Notes under the pieces: model-generated
Database searches by the model: none
The model's input: the letters and a program-made list of their open reading frames with translations, nothing else
Told to the model about the DNA's origin: nothing
Shown here: piece after piece, positions 1 to 5,224 of the stretch
Layout: each line of letters begins with the position of its first letter
Position numbering within the stretch: the first letter of the stretch is position 1
Program-made: the position numbers and the translations under genes
Assembly (NCBI GenBank): GCA_003221075.1
Contig: QHUF01000194.1
Span: forward strand, 1-5,224
Source of the DNA: Gemmatimonadota bacterium
GTDB lineage: Bacteria > Gemmatimonadota > Gemmatimonadetes > Gemmatimonadales > GWC2-71-9
Direction of reading: 5' to 3'
Length of the DNA stretch: 5,224 nucleotides

Positions 1-1731
1 ATGGGCGTAGCGTTCTACGGAGCCGCTCCCATCCAACTTAACGGCGACGAGTTCGTCGCTGAATCGCTTCCCGGGCGACGGCCAGTACGTGACGTACACC
101 CACCCTGGCCGATCCAAGTTGCGGGCCGAGATGTGATAGGGGTAGGTTTCGTTCGTCGGGTCGGTCAACGCGGTGACCGCCCCGTCGCGCAACCGCACCA
201 GTACGACGCCCCCCATCAGCCTCCCGTTCACCGTCTTCCCGATGTTACCGCAGTGCTCCTGCCCGATGATCACGTCCTCGTTGTTGTCGAACGGGTTCAG
301 CGTCACGTCCGGATGCCCCAGGTCGTAAATGAACCCCTGTGCCGCCGTGCCGTTACAGCGCGGCGCGGCCGCCGGCATCGGGCGCGGCGTCAGCGCCAGC
401 GTGTTCGGGTCGACGTCGAGCACCTGCTGCCAATCGCCCTCGAAGTGCACGATCACGTATTGGCCCGACGCCGACACTTGCGTCCAGTCGAGCGTGCAGC
501 CACTCGTCGCTCCGCAGTTTGAAAAGTCGTACACGGGCCCCAGCCGCTGACTCGGGTACGGCGCGAAGGGGGGCTGCGGATCCATGTCGACAACGAACAC
601 CTGCGTCGCACTTGAGAGCGCCATGAAACGGCCGTCGCGCGAGGGCCCCATCTCGATATCCCCCGGCGCCGCGATGGGCAGCGTCCAGCTCCGCGTGGTC
701 ACGCACGTCCGAATATCGTACCACCAGAGCTGCGTCCCGTAGGCCTTGACTCGCTCGTACGCGTGGGTCAGGCTGGGATGCCAGCGCCCATAGCCGCCAT
801 CGTTGCACCCGCCCGAGATGACTTGGTAAGTGTTCCCGTCCAGCACCAAATCGCTCGGCGAACCGCTGTTCTGCAGCATCAAGAGCGTGCCATCCGCATT
901 CCACGGCTGGTCGTCAGAATAGTGGTGGCGCACATCCGACCCCCAGGTCCCCGAGCCCCCCGCCGTCATCGTGACCGTCGTCGCCGGCTCCCCCACGATC
1001 CGCATCACTTTCGGGTTGAACGGCGTCGGATAAATCGGCGACAAGAACGCCGGCTTCGCCACCGTCGGCTCCGTCAGGACGATCCCAGGATCAGTGATCG
1101 GTCCCCGCCCAATCGAGGCGGTCGCCGTCACCGTGGCGATCCCGTTCTCCCCCTCGCTCGTCGCTGTGATCGTCGCCACCCCCGCCGCGACGACCGTTAC
1201 GAGCCCGCTGCCGCTCACCGCCGCCACCGTTGTGTTGCTGCTCGCCCACGTCGCCCTGCGACCGGTCAGCACGTTGCCCGCCGAATCCTTGGTCGTCGCC
1301 GACAACTGGACGGCTCCCCCAACGGGCAGGCTCACCGACGCGGGGGTTACCACCACCGACACGACCGGCACCGCCGTCAATGTGACCGTCGCGTTGTCCG
1401 CCAGTCCCCCGGGATGACTCGTGGCAATGACCTTGAAGGTCCCGGTGTCCGAGCCGGCTTTGTAGTGCCCGTAGTGTCGGCCGCCGCTGGTCGCAGTGTC
1501 GGTGATCGCACCACTCGTTGCGCTCCACGTGACGCTCACCTGGGCAGTATCACCAGTGGACGTGAACGCGACCGCCGTGAAGTCCGCAACCTGGTTCGGC
1601 AGGAGGGTGACGGCCTTGGGCGAAACCACCAGCGAGCTGACTGTCGGAGTGGGATCGGTGGAGGTGGCTCTCGCGCAGGCCAACAGCACCGCGGCGAGGA
1701 CGGCGGCGGGCACCGGGAGCACCCGGACCAT
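1..1731 (-). CDS. Ig-like (BIG2) lipoprotein with C-terminal beta-propeller-like domain, 3' end outside window
   Basis: An open frame of 577 codons reads without a stop to the left edge, so the C-terminus is missing. Residues 1-19 are a lipoprotein signal peptide with a short n-region, a hydrophobic core and the lipobox LLAC (Cys19). The +2 residue is Ala, so an outer-membrane lipoprotein is expected. Residues about 29-119 form one Ig-like module and about 123-205 a BIG2-like module (VSPAS/VGG/GLVTVVAAG-type signature). Residues 213-577 are a larger region with repeated strand-turn patterns such as SRDGRFMAL, SASGQYVIV and NNEDVIIGQEHCG, which suggests a PD40/TolB-like beta-propeller. I cannot assign a ligand or enzymatic activity. 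It lies 47 bp downstream of the metallophosphoesterase lipoprotein gene and shares that protein's N-terminal architecture, so co-transcription is likely. The start is uncertain: an in-frame GTG at 1788 would add 19 residues with a basic n-region and overlap the upstream stop. Neither start has a clear Shine-Dalgarno sequence. Confidence 0.88.
   Translation of the reverse strand, partial: MVRVLPVPAAVLAAVLLACARATSTDPTPTVSSLVVSPKAVTLLPNQVADFTAVAFTSTGDTAQVSVTWSATSGAITDTATSGGRHYGHYKAGSDTGTFKVIATSHPGGLADNATVTLTAVPVVSVVVTPASVSLPVGGAVQLSATTKDSAGNVLTGRRATWASSNTTVAAVSGSGLVTVVAAGVATITATSEGENGIATVTATASIGRGPITDPGIVLTEPTVAKPAFLSPIYPTPFNPKVMRIVGEPATTVTMTAGGSGTWGSDVRHHYSDDQPWNADGTLLMLQNSGSPSDLVLDGNTYQVISGGCNDGGYGRWHPSLTHAYERVKAYGTQLWWYDIRTCVTTRSWTLPIAAPGDIEMGPSRDGRFMALSSATQVFVVDMDPQPPFAPYPSQRLGPVYDFSNCGATSGCTLDWTQVSASGQYVIVHFEGDWQQVLDVDPNTLALTPRPMPAAAPRCNGTAAQGFIYDLGHPDVTLNPFDNNEDVIIGQEHCGNIGKTVNGRLMGGVVLVRLRDGAVTALTDPTNETYPYHISARNLDRPGWVYVTYWPSPGKRFSDELVAVKLDGSGSVERYAH
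1117..1647 (-). repeat. Duplicated Ig-like/BIG2 coding module, copy 2 (propeller-like lipoprotein)
   Basis: This segment encodes residues 29-205 of the downstream lipoprotein and matches copy 1 over the whole two-domain stretch at nearly the same length. It lacks the two cysteines (112 and 136) that could form a disulfide in the first module of copy 1. Divergence is substantial, so the duplication is not recent. Confidence 0.8.
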
Positions 1732-1778
1732 GGGCGGCGCGACGCGGCCCCACCGCTTGTGCGTGAACGTGGCGCGGG

Positions 1779-3263
1779 CTAGTGGCACGTGCCGCTGCCG
1801 GAGTCGGTGAAGGTCTGACCGGTGATCGGCACGAACTCCCAGCCGTAGCTCGCGTCGGCTAGGGTCAGCTTCAAGACCCCAAAGGTGTTGCTGTTACGCA
1901 CCTCGCTGTTGGGGAGCGGCGTCCCAAACGAGTACAGGCCACCGCCCCCCGTCCCCACGACAAACGCGCGAATCCCCCGCACCGTGTCCAAGTGGCCGTC
2001 CGGGGTCTGTGGCGCAAACCGCTCATACTCGTGGTCGTGCCCTGCGATCGCGATCTCCGCCCCGTAGTCGTACAACGCCTGCCACAACGGCTGCACTTCG
2101 GAATAGCTGCCGTGCACACTCCCCGAGCTGAAGCGGGCATAGTGCATGTAGGCCAGCGTGCACTGCTTGGTGTTTGCCGCCAGGTCTCCGCGCAGCCACC
2201 GCTCCTGCGGCGAGCCGACGCGCATGTCGATGAAGGTGTTGAGCACCACGACATGCCACGCGCCCAAGTCGTAGCTGTAGTAGTAGCTCCCGCTGTCGCC
2301 GACGAAGGTGCCGTGGTCACGATAGAAGTAGCGATAGTAGTCGGCCGCGCCCGACGAGATGGCGTCATGGTACTCGTGGTTGCCCGCCGCGGGGTGGACA
2401 ACCGCTTGGTACCGCCCCCATGAGGGCGCCCAGCAATTCGCGTAGTCCTGGTAGTAGCCGTCCGGGTAGGCGTTATCGCCCGCCGTGAAGACGGCGCCCC
2501 CGATCCGCCCCAGCAGCGCCGCGGTGCTGTCGTCAGTGGCATCGCCACACTCCGCGATGTCGCCCGCCCCGACGAGGGTTACCGTGGTCCCAACCGGCGT
2601 GACCCTGACGCTGGCGCTGCCACTCTGGCCTTCGCTCGTCGCCGTGATCGTCGCCGAACCCGCCGCCACGCCGGTCACAAGCCCGCTGCCGCTCACTGTG
2701 GCGAAGGCCCTGCTGCCGCTCGACCAGCTGACCGTGCGCCCGGAAAGCGGATTGCCATTCGCGTCCTCAGGCGTCGCCGTGAGTTGTAGCGTCTGGCCTA
2801 CCGGCACCGTCGCCGACGCCGGGCTCACGACGACCGATGCGATCGCGGGCTGAGCACATGTCACCGTGACGTTCCCGGTGTCGCTCTTCTGCCCGGGGTG
2901 GCTCGTGGCTGCCACGTTGAAGGAGCCGCAGGCGGTACCATCGTAGCGCGCGTAGTGGCGGCCGCCCTGGCTGCTCGTATCGACCAGCATCCCGCCCGTG
3001 ACGCTCCATGTCACGCTGATCTCGGCACTGTCGCCGCTCGGCGTCAAACCGACCGCCATGAAGTCCTGAAGTTGGTATTGTTGTAGCGTCACGACTTTGG
3101 GAGAAACGACGAGCTGACTGACTGTGCTGCCCGGACTGGAAGGTGTGGCCACCTTCTCGCAGGCGATCACCGCTCCAGCAACCACTGCGGTTGCGGAGAC
3201 CGCGGTCCGCGTGTCGGCTTTGAGCCGGGCGAGACGATGCGCCAGCTTGTGCAAGAACGTCAT
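1779..3263 (-). CDS. Ig-like (BIG2) lipoprotein with metallophosphoesterase (purple acid phosphatase-like) domain
   Basis: This complete gene encodes 494 residues. Residues 1-21 are a basic n-region (several K, R and H), 22-34 a hydrophobic core, and VIAC places the lipidated cysteine at 35 with Glu at +2, pointing to the outer membrane. Residues 46-137 are an Ig-like module (Cys112 and Cys136 could form a disulfide), 140-223 a BIG2 module, and 228 to about 480 a calcineurin-like metallophosphoesterase. All metal-site motifs are visible: GDIA (Asp235), GDNAY (Asp263, Tyr266), GNHE (Asn295, His296), MHYA (His374) and GHDHEYER (His409, His411). Tyr266 in the GDxxY motif is what purple acid phosphatases use to bind iron. 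The likely role is hydrolysis of phosphomonoesters or diesters outside the cytoplasm, with the Ig modules acting as a spacer or adhesion stalk. The substrate cannot be read from sequence. It is the first gene of its operon, preceded by a riboswitch-like leader. The ATG has only a weak upstream AGG. Confidence 0.93.
   Translation of the reverse strand: MTFLHKLAHRLARLKADTRTAVSATAVVAGAVIACEKVATPSSPGSTVSQLVVSPKVVTLQQYQLQDFMAVGLTPSGDSAEISVTWSVTGGMLVDTSSQGGRHYARYDGTACGSFNVAATSHPGQKSDTGNVTVTCAQPAIASVVVSPASATVPVGQTLQLTATPEDANGNPLSGRTVSWSSGSRAFATVSGSGLVTGVAAGSATITATSEGQSGSASVRVTPVGTTVTLVGAGDIAECGDATDDSTAALLGRIGGAVFTAGDNAYPDGYYQDYANCWAPSWGRYQAVVHPAAGNHEYHDAISSGAADYYRYFYRDHGTFVGDSGSYYYSYDLGAWHVVVLNTFIDMRVGSPQERWLRGDLAANTKQCTLAYMHYARFSSGSVHGSYSEVQPLWQALYDYGAEIAIAGHDHEYERFAPQTPDGHLDTVRGIRAFVVGTGGGGLYSFGTPLPNSEVRNSNTFGVLKLTLADASYGWEFVPITGQTFTDSGSGTCH
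2595..3128 (-). repeat. Duplicated Ig-like/BIG2 coding module, copy 1 (metallophosphoesterase lipoprotein)
   Basis: This segment encodes residues 46-223, an Ig-like module plus a BIG2 module. It is paralogous to 1117-1647 in the next gene: both contain VSVTWS, GGRHY, ATSHPG, SGSGLVT and ATITATSEG in the same order. At DNA level a 17-nt stretch, 2680-2696, is identical to 1202-1218. The pattern points to an in-operon duplication of the N-terminal half with a different C-terminal domain attached to each copy. Confidence 0.8.
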
Positions 3264-3280
3264 GGAGCCTATCCGGCTGT

Positions 3281-3335
3281 AAAAGTCGCCGGGCCGCCAG
3301 AATCGACCCGGTGTCGATCACTGGCGGCCCGGCGA
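3281..3335 (-). terminator. Intrinsic terminator in the operon leader, overlapping the riboswitch 3' strand
   Basis: Positions 3286-3300 and 3321-3335 are perfect 15-bp inverted repeats (TCGCCGGGCCGCCAG and its complement). Inside them a second 6-bp pair, ATCGAC (3302-3307) with GTCGAT (3313-3318), closes a 5-nt loop, giving one long hairpin. Read on the minus strand it is followed by CUUUU (3285-3281), a short U-tract, and the start codon of the metallophosphoesterase gene lies 17 nt beyond the tract. The plus-strand side has no T-tract, so it works leftward only. No leftward gene ends just upstream, so it is best read as a leader attenuator. Its 5' arm contains bases the aptamer needs for P1 and the neighbouring 3' strand, so the two folds exclude each other. 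Confidence 0.75.
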
Positions 3336-3413
3336 GCATGGCGGCGAACCGCCGTAGCCCCGTGGCTCTGCGTCACCGCCTTTCGACGGCTTTGCTCTGA
3401 GCAGTGTGCCAGC
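3320..3413 (-). promoter_or_regulatory. Candidate cyclic-di-GMP class I riboswitch aptamer (GEMM-I)
   Basis: Read on the minus strand, the leader of the lipoprotein operon contains the parts of a GEMM-I aptamer in order. A P1 arm GCUGGC (3413-3408) pairs with GCCAGU (3325-3320). GAGCAAA precedes a 6-bp helix, GCCGUC/GGCGGU (3390-3385 with 3380-3375), capped by GAAA (3384-3381). The conserved core GACGCAGAGCC follows (3374-3364), then ACGGGGCUACG, a second helix GGCGG/CCGCC capped by UUCG (3353-3340), and then AUGCUCGCCGGGCCGCC. GEMM-I RNAs typically have GACGCAAAGCC in the core, so this copy has one A-to-G difference. The outer pairs of the GAAA-capped helix are slightly irregular (AGC facing GCC). 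The known family senses cyclic-di-GMP and often controls surface proteins, which fits the genes downstream. The call rests on motif recognition by eye, with no covariance-model score. Confidence 0.8.
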
Positions 3414-3605
3414 GGAGCCCGCCTGACTCGCGGCGGCGACTCCGCTCACGGCGCAACGTATTGGCGCACCCGCAGCAGGGCAGTGATCTATGTCATTCCG
3501 CCACCGGTCATGCTACTTCGCTGTGCGAGGGACCCGATTCGCCATGGTCAGTGATGTTCCAGCGTCCGTTCCCGCAGTCCCACAATGGTCCCCGATTCAG
3601 TTCTC

Positions 3606-3624
3606 GACGGGTCACGAACCCGTC
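3606..3624. repeat. Perfect 7-bp inverted repeat at the edge of the GTCAC array
   Basis: GACGGGTcacgaACCCGTC has two perfect 7-bp arms separated by 5 nt. It overlaps the first two units of the tandem array. It may be a dimeric regulator site or a by-product of the overlapping GTCAC units. There is no following T-tract, so it does not look like a terminator. Confidence 0.45.
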
Positions 3625-3673
3625 ACCAAACCGTCACGACGCGCTACGAATCTGTCACCAACTCGCCACACCC
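3609..3673 (+). promoter_or_regulatory. Tandem 11-bp GTCAC repeats, possible PhoB/OmpR-family operator array
   Basis: Six consecutive imperfect units read GGGTCACGAAC, CCGTCACCAAA, CCGTCACGACG, CGCTACGAAT (10 nt), CTGTCACCAAC and TCGCCACACCC. Exact GTCAC falls at 3611, 3622, 3633 and 3654, so the spacing is 11, 11 and 21, on one face of the helix. Response regulators of the OmpR/PhoB family bind direct repeats of this layout. The E. coli pho box is two CTGTCAT-like heptamers with 4-nt spacers, that is an 11-bp period. The repeats read in the direction of the sugar dehydratase and lie upstream of its start, but could serve both divergent units. I see no convincing -10 element at the distance a pho promoter would need, so the regulator is a guess. 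Confidence 0.45.
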
Positions 3674-3794
3674 CTGTTTGCGTGCAGTCGCCTCATTGTG
3701 CTCGCGCGACGTAACCACGCCGTACCGTAGCACAGGCACTAGGGTGACGATGAGTTGCGATGCTTGGCATGACGTATGCGCACTCCACTCGAAC

Positions 3795-5224
3795 ATGCGT
3801 CCGAGTTTTGGGCAGCGGTTGCATCCCTACCGACGACCACTCACCTGGTTGTTCCACGGATGCCTCGTGACACTCGCGTACTTCGGGGCCTACGAGCTGC
3901 GCTTCGAGTTTGCGATCCCGCCGGTTGAGTTGCGGCGCTTTTTCACGACCCTCCCGTTCCTCGTGGGGCTGCGCCCCGCGTCGTTCTATTTCTTTGGACT
4001 GTTCCGCGACTACTGGCGCCACGTGAGCCTTCGCGAGCTGGCCAATGTGATCCTCGCTGTAACGCTCGGCTCTGTGGCGTTCGTGGGACTCCTGTACGCC
4101 ACCGCTCACTTCCGGGGGATGTCACGTGCGGTTCTCGTGCTCGACTGGCTGCTCGCGATCTTCCTGGTCGGCGGGTTCCGGTTCGGCATCCGGATTACCG
4201 GTGAGCTGCAGGCGCTCCGCGGCCCGGAGGCGCCGCCGGGGAAGCGCACGTTCATCATTGGCGCCGGGGAGGCGGGCGAACAACTGCTCCGCCAACTGTT
4301 ACACGAGCCGCGGCACAGCTTGCGGGTCGTCGGCCTGATCGACGATGATCCCGATACTCAGGGGCGATCGCTTCACGGTGTCCGGGTGCTCGGCGGGACT
4401 GTGGCGCTGCGTCACCTCGCGGCCGCGCATCGCGTGCAGCTGCTCGTGATCGCCGTCCCCTCGGCCACACGGGCCGAGCTGCGGCGCATCGTCGAGCAGT
4501 GCGTGGAGGTGAAGCTGCCGTTCCAGATCCTCCCCCGCCTGGAGGATGTGCTGGCCCAGCGCGCCGAAATTGGGGAGCTCCGCGAGGTCCAGCTCGACGA
4601 TCTGCTCGGGCGCGAGCCCGTGGCGATCAGACTGGACGAAGTCGAGCGCGACCTCGCCGGTAAGACCATCCTGATCACCGGAGGCGGGGGCTCGATCGGA
4701 TCGGAACTGGCCCGCAAAGTCGCCCGTTTCCGGCCCCGACGGATCGTCTTGCTCGATCGGGCAGAGAACACGCTCTACTTCGTCGCGGTGGAGCTGCACC
4801 GGGCGCACCCGGATATCGAGCTCCTTCCCGTCATTGCCAACATCACCAACCCCAAGCGGATGGCAGCGGTATTCCGCACCTATCAGCCGACTTACGTCTA
4901 CCACGCAGCCGCGTACAAACACGTGCCGCTGTGCGAGGCCAACGTCTGCGAGGCGGCGTGGAACAACATCCTGGGCACGCTGCGGCTCGCCGAAGCGGCC
5001 GCCCGCCATGGCGTCGCGAAGTTCGTCCTCATCTCGACCGACAAGGCCGTCAACCCCACGAGCGTACTCGGCGCCACGAAACGGGTGGCCGAACGCGTCG
5101 TACTGGAGCTGCCCTACCTCGCCGCGGCGGACACCGACTTCCGCGCCGTGCGCTTCGGGAACGTGCTAGGATCTGACGGCAGCGTGCTGCCGCTGTTCCG
5201 GCAGCAGCTCGCGGCCGGGGGCCC
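3795..5224 (+). CDS. Membrane-bound nucleotide-sugar 4,6-dehydratase (WbpM/PglF/CapD family), 3' end outside window
   Basis: The frame gives 476 residues to the right edge. The family is usually about 600-650 residues, so roughly the last quarter is missing. Residues about 17-130 hold four predicted membrane segments (near 17-34, 50-70, 83-101 and 111-129). Residues 150-265 are a first Rossmann domain with GAGEAG at 156-161. The SDR catalytic domain starts near 285 with TGGGGSIGSE at 295-304, followed by HAAAYKHVPL (370-379), NNILGT (390-395) and STDKAVNP (414-421) then LGATKR. The enzyme uses NAD(P) to make a UDP-4-keto-6-deoxy-sugar at the inner membrane for surface polysaccharide or protein glycan synthesis. 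Aligned to PglF, Thr415, Asp416, Lys417 and Lys429 are kept, and Leu425 sits where PglF has Met405 and ordinary SDRs have Tyr. I chose the ATG at 3795 because it gives a WbpM-like basic n-region before the first helix. An in-frame ATG at 3750, preceded by AGGGTGA at 3741-3747, would add 15 residues and is a real alternative. Confidence 0.93.
   Translation, partial: MRPSFGQRLHPYRRPLTWLFHGCLVTLAYFGAYELRFEFAIPPVELRRFFTTLPFLVGLRPASFYFFGLFRDYWRHVSLRELANVILAVTLGSVAFVGLLYATAHFRGMSRAVLVLDWLLAIFLVGGFRFGIRITGELQALRGPEAPPGKRTFIIGAGEAGEQLLRQLLHEPRHSLRVVGLIDDDPDTQGRSLHGVRVLGGTVALRHLAAAHRVQLLVIAVPSATRAELRRIVEQCVEVKLPFQILPRLEDVLAQRAEIGELREVQLDDLLGREPVAIRLDEVERDLAGKTILITGGGGSIGSELARKVARFRPRRIVLLDRAENTLYFVAVELHRAHPDIELLPVIANITNPKRMAAVFRTYQPTYVYHAAAYKHVPLCEANVCEAAWNNILGTLRLAEAAARHGVAKFVLISTDKAVNPTSVLGATKRVAERVVLELPYLAAADTDFRAVRFGNVLGSDGSVLPLFRQQLAAGG

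Larger units (their letters stand above)
3414..3794. other. Divergent intergenic region between lipoprotein operon and sugar dehydratase gene
   Basis: About 380 bp lie between the riboswitch-like leader and the start of the dehydratase. I find no convincing protein here: the open frames that cross it have no family resemblance. The stretch must contain the promoter of the leftward leader and that of the rightward gene, but I cannot name a confident -35/-10 pair for either. It contains the GTCAC array (3609-3673), a repeated CCCGATTC (3533-3540 and 3591-3598) and an AGGGTGA (3741-3747) that could serve as a ribosome binding site for the alternative ATG at 3750. Confidence 0.6.

Noticed and set aside
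1..1782. Plus-strand open frames at 1-522 and 763-1782
   Set aside because: Both are Arg/Pro/His-rich antisense shadows of the lipoprotein gene, which reads cleanly for 577 codons on the minus strand.
1871..2548. Minus-strand open frame of 225 codons inside the phosphoesterase gene, in another frame
   Set aside because: Its translation is rich in T, R, A and S with no recognisable motif, while the overlapping frame carries the full set of metallophosphoesterase motifs.
3491..3511. TGTCAT and GGTCAT spaced by 15 bp, considered as another pho-box-like site
   Set aside because: The spacing does not match the 11-bp register of the main array and the intervening bases show no repeat unit.
3609..3673. 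Reading the 11-bp tandem units as a CRISPR array
   Set aside because: Units are far too short, contiguous and degenerate, with no spacers and no cas genes nearby.
3404..3730. Plus-strand open frames across the divergent intergenic region
   Set aside because: The translations are low-complexity and lack family resemblance, and they run over the riboswitch-like leader and the repeat array.
3788..3808. Small CTCG/CGAG hairpin followed by TTTT at the dehydratase start
   Set aside because: The stem is only four base pairs with a large loop and it sits across the start codon, so it is not a credible terminator.
4299..5009. Long minus-strand open frame of 236 codons opposite the sugar dehydratase
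   Set aside because: It lies antisense to a frame with clear WbpM/PglF motifs. High GC at third codon positions leaves antisense frames open, and its translation resembles no family.

Overview
The window is GC-rich bacterial DNA. It holds two divergent transcription units separated by about 530 bp of non-coding DNA. The leftward unit encodes two secreted lipoproteins built from bacterial Ig-like (BIG2-type) modules of the form VSPASxTVPVGQTxQLTAT...GLVTGVAAGSATITATSEG. That style is common in Gemmatimonadota, so a soil or sediment member of that phylum is my best guess. It is an inference from protein style only, since no rRNA or marker gene is present.

Layout. From 1 to 1731 (minus strand, running off the left edge) lies a lipoprotein with two Ig-like modules followed by a large, probably beta-propeller, C-terminal region. 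From 1779 to 3263 (minus) lies its upstream partner, a lipoprotein with the same two modules followed by a complete calcineurin-like / purple-acid-phosphatase-like metallophosphoesterase domain. The two genes are almost certainly co-transcribed and share a duplicated N-terminal half. From 3795 to the right edge (plus, incomplete) lies a membrane-bound nucleotide-sugar 4,6-dehydratase of the WbpM/PglF/CapD family, which feeds surface polysaccharide or glycan synthesis.

The most interesting part is non-coding. The leader of the lipoprotein operon (minus strand, about 3413 down to 3281) looks like a class I cyclic-di-GMP riboswitch (GEMM-I). It has a GAAA-capped helix, the GACGCAGAGCC core, a UUCG-capped helix carrying a covaried GAAA tetraloop receptor, and a closing P1 helix. 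It is followed at once by a 15-bp GC-rich hairpin and a short U-tract whose 5' arm is the aptamer's own 3' strand. That arrangement predicts a transcriptional switch in which ligand binding turns the operon on. A second signal lies further into the divergent region at 3609-3673: a tandem array of 11-bp units around GTCAC, laid out like PhoB/OmpR-family half-sites.

Taken together, the window looks like a surface or envelope locus. Cyclic-di-GMP, and possibly a response regulator such as PhoB, would control extracytoplasmic Ig-like lipoproteins, one of them a phosphoesterase, next to a sugar dehydratase for surface glycans. The riboswitch and the protein families are read from the sequence. The regulatory logic and the phosphate link are inference.
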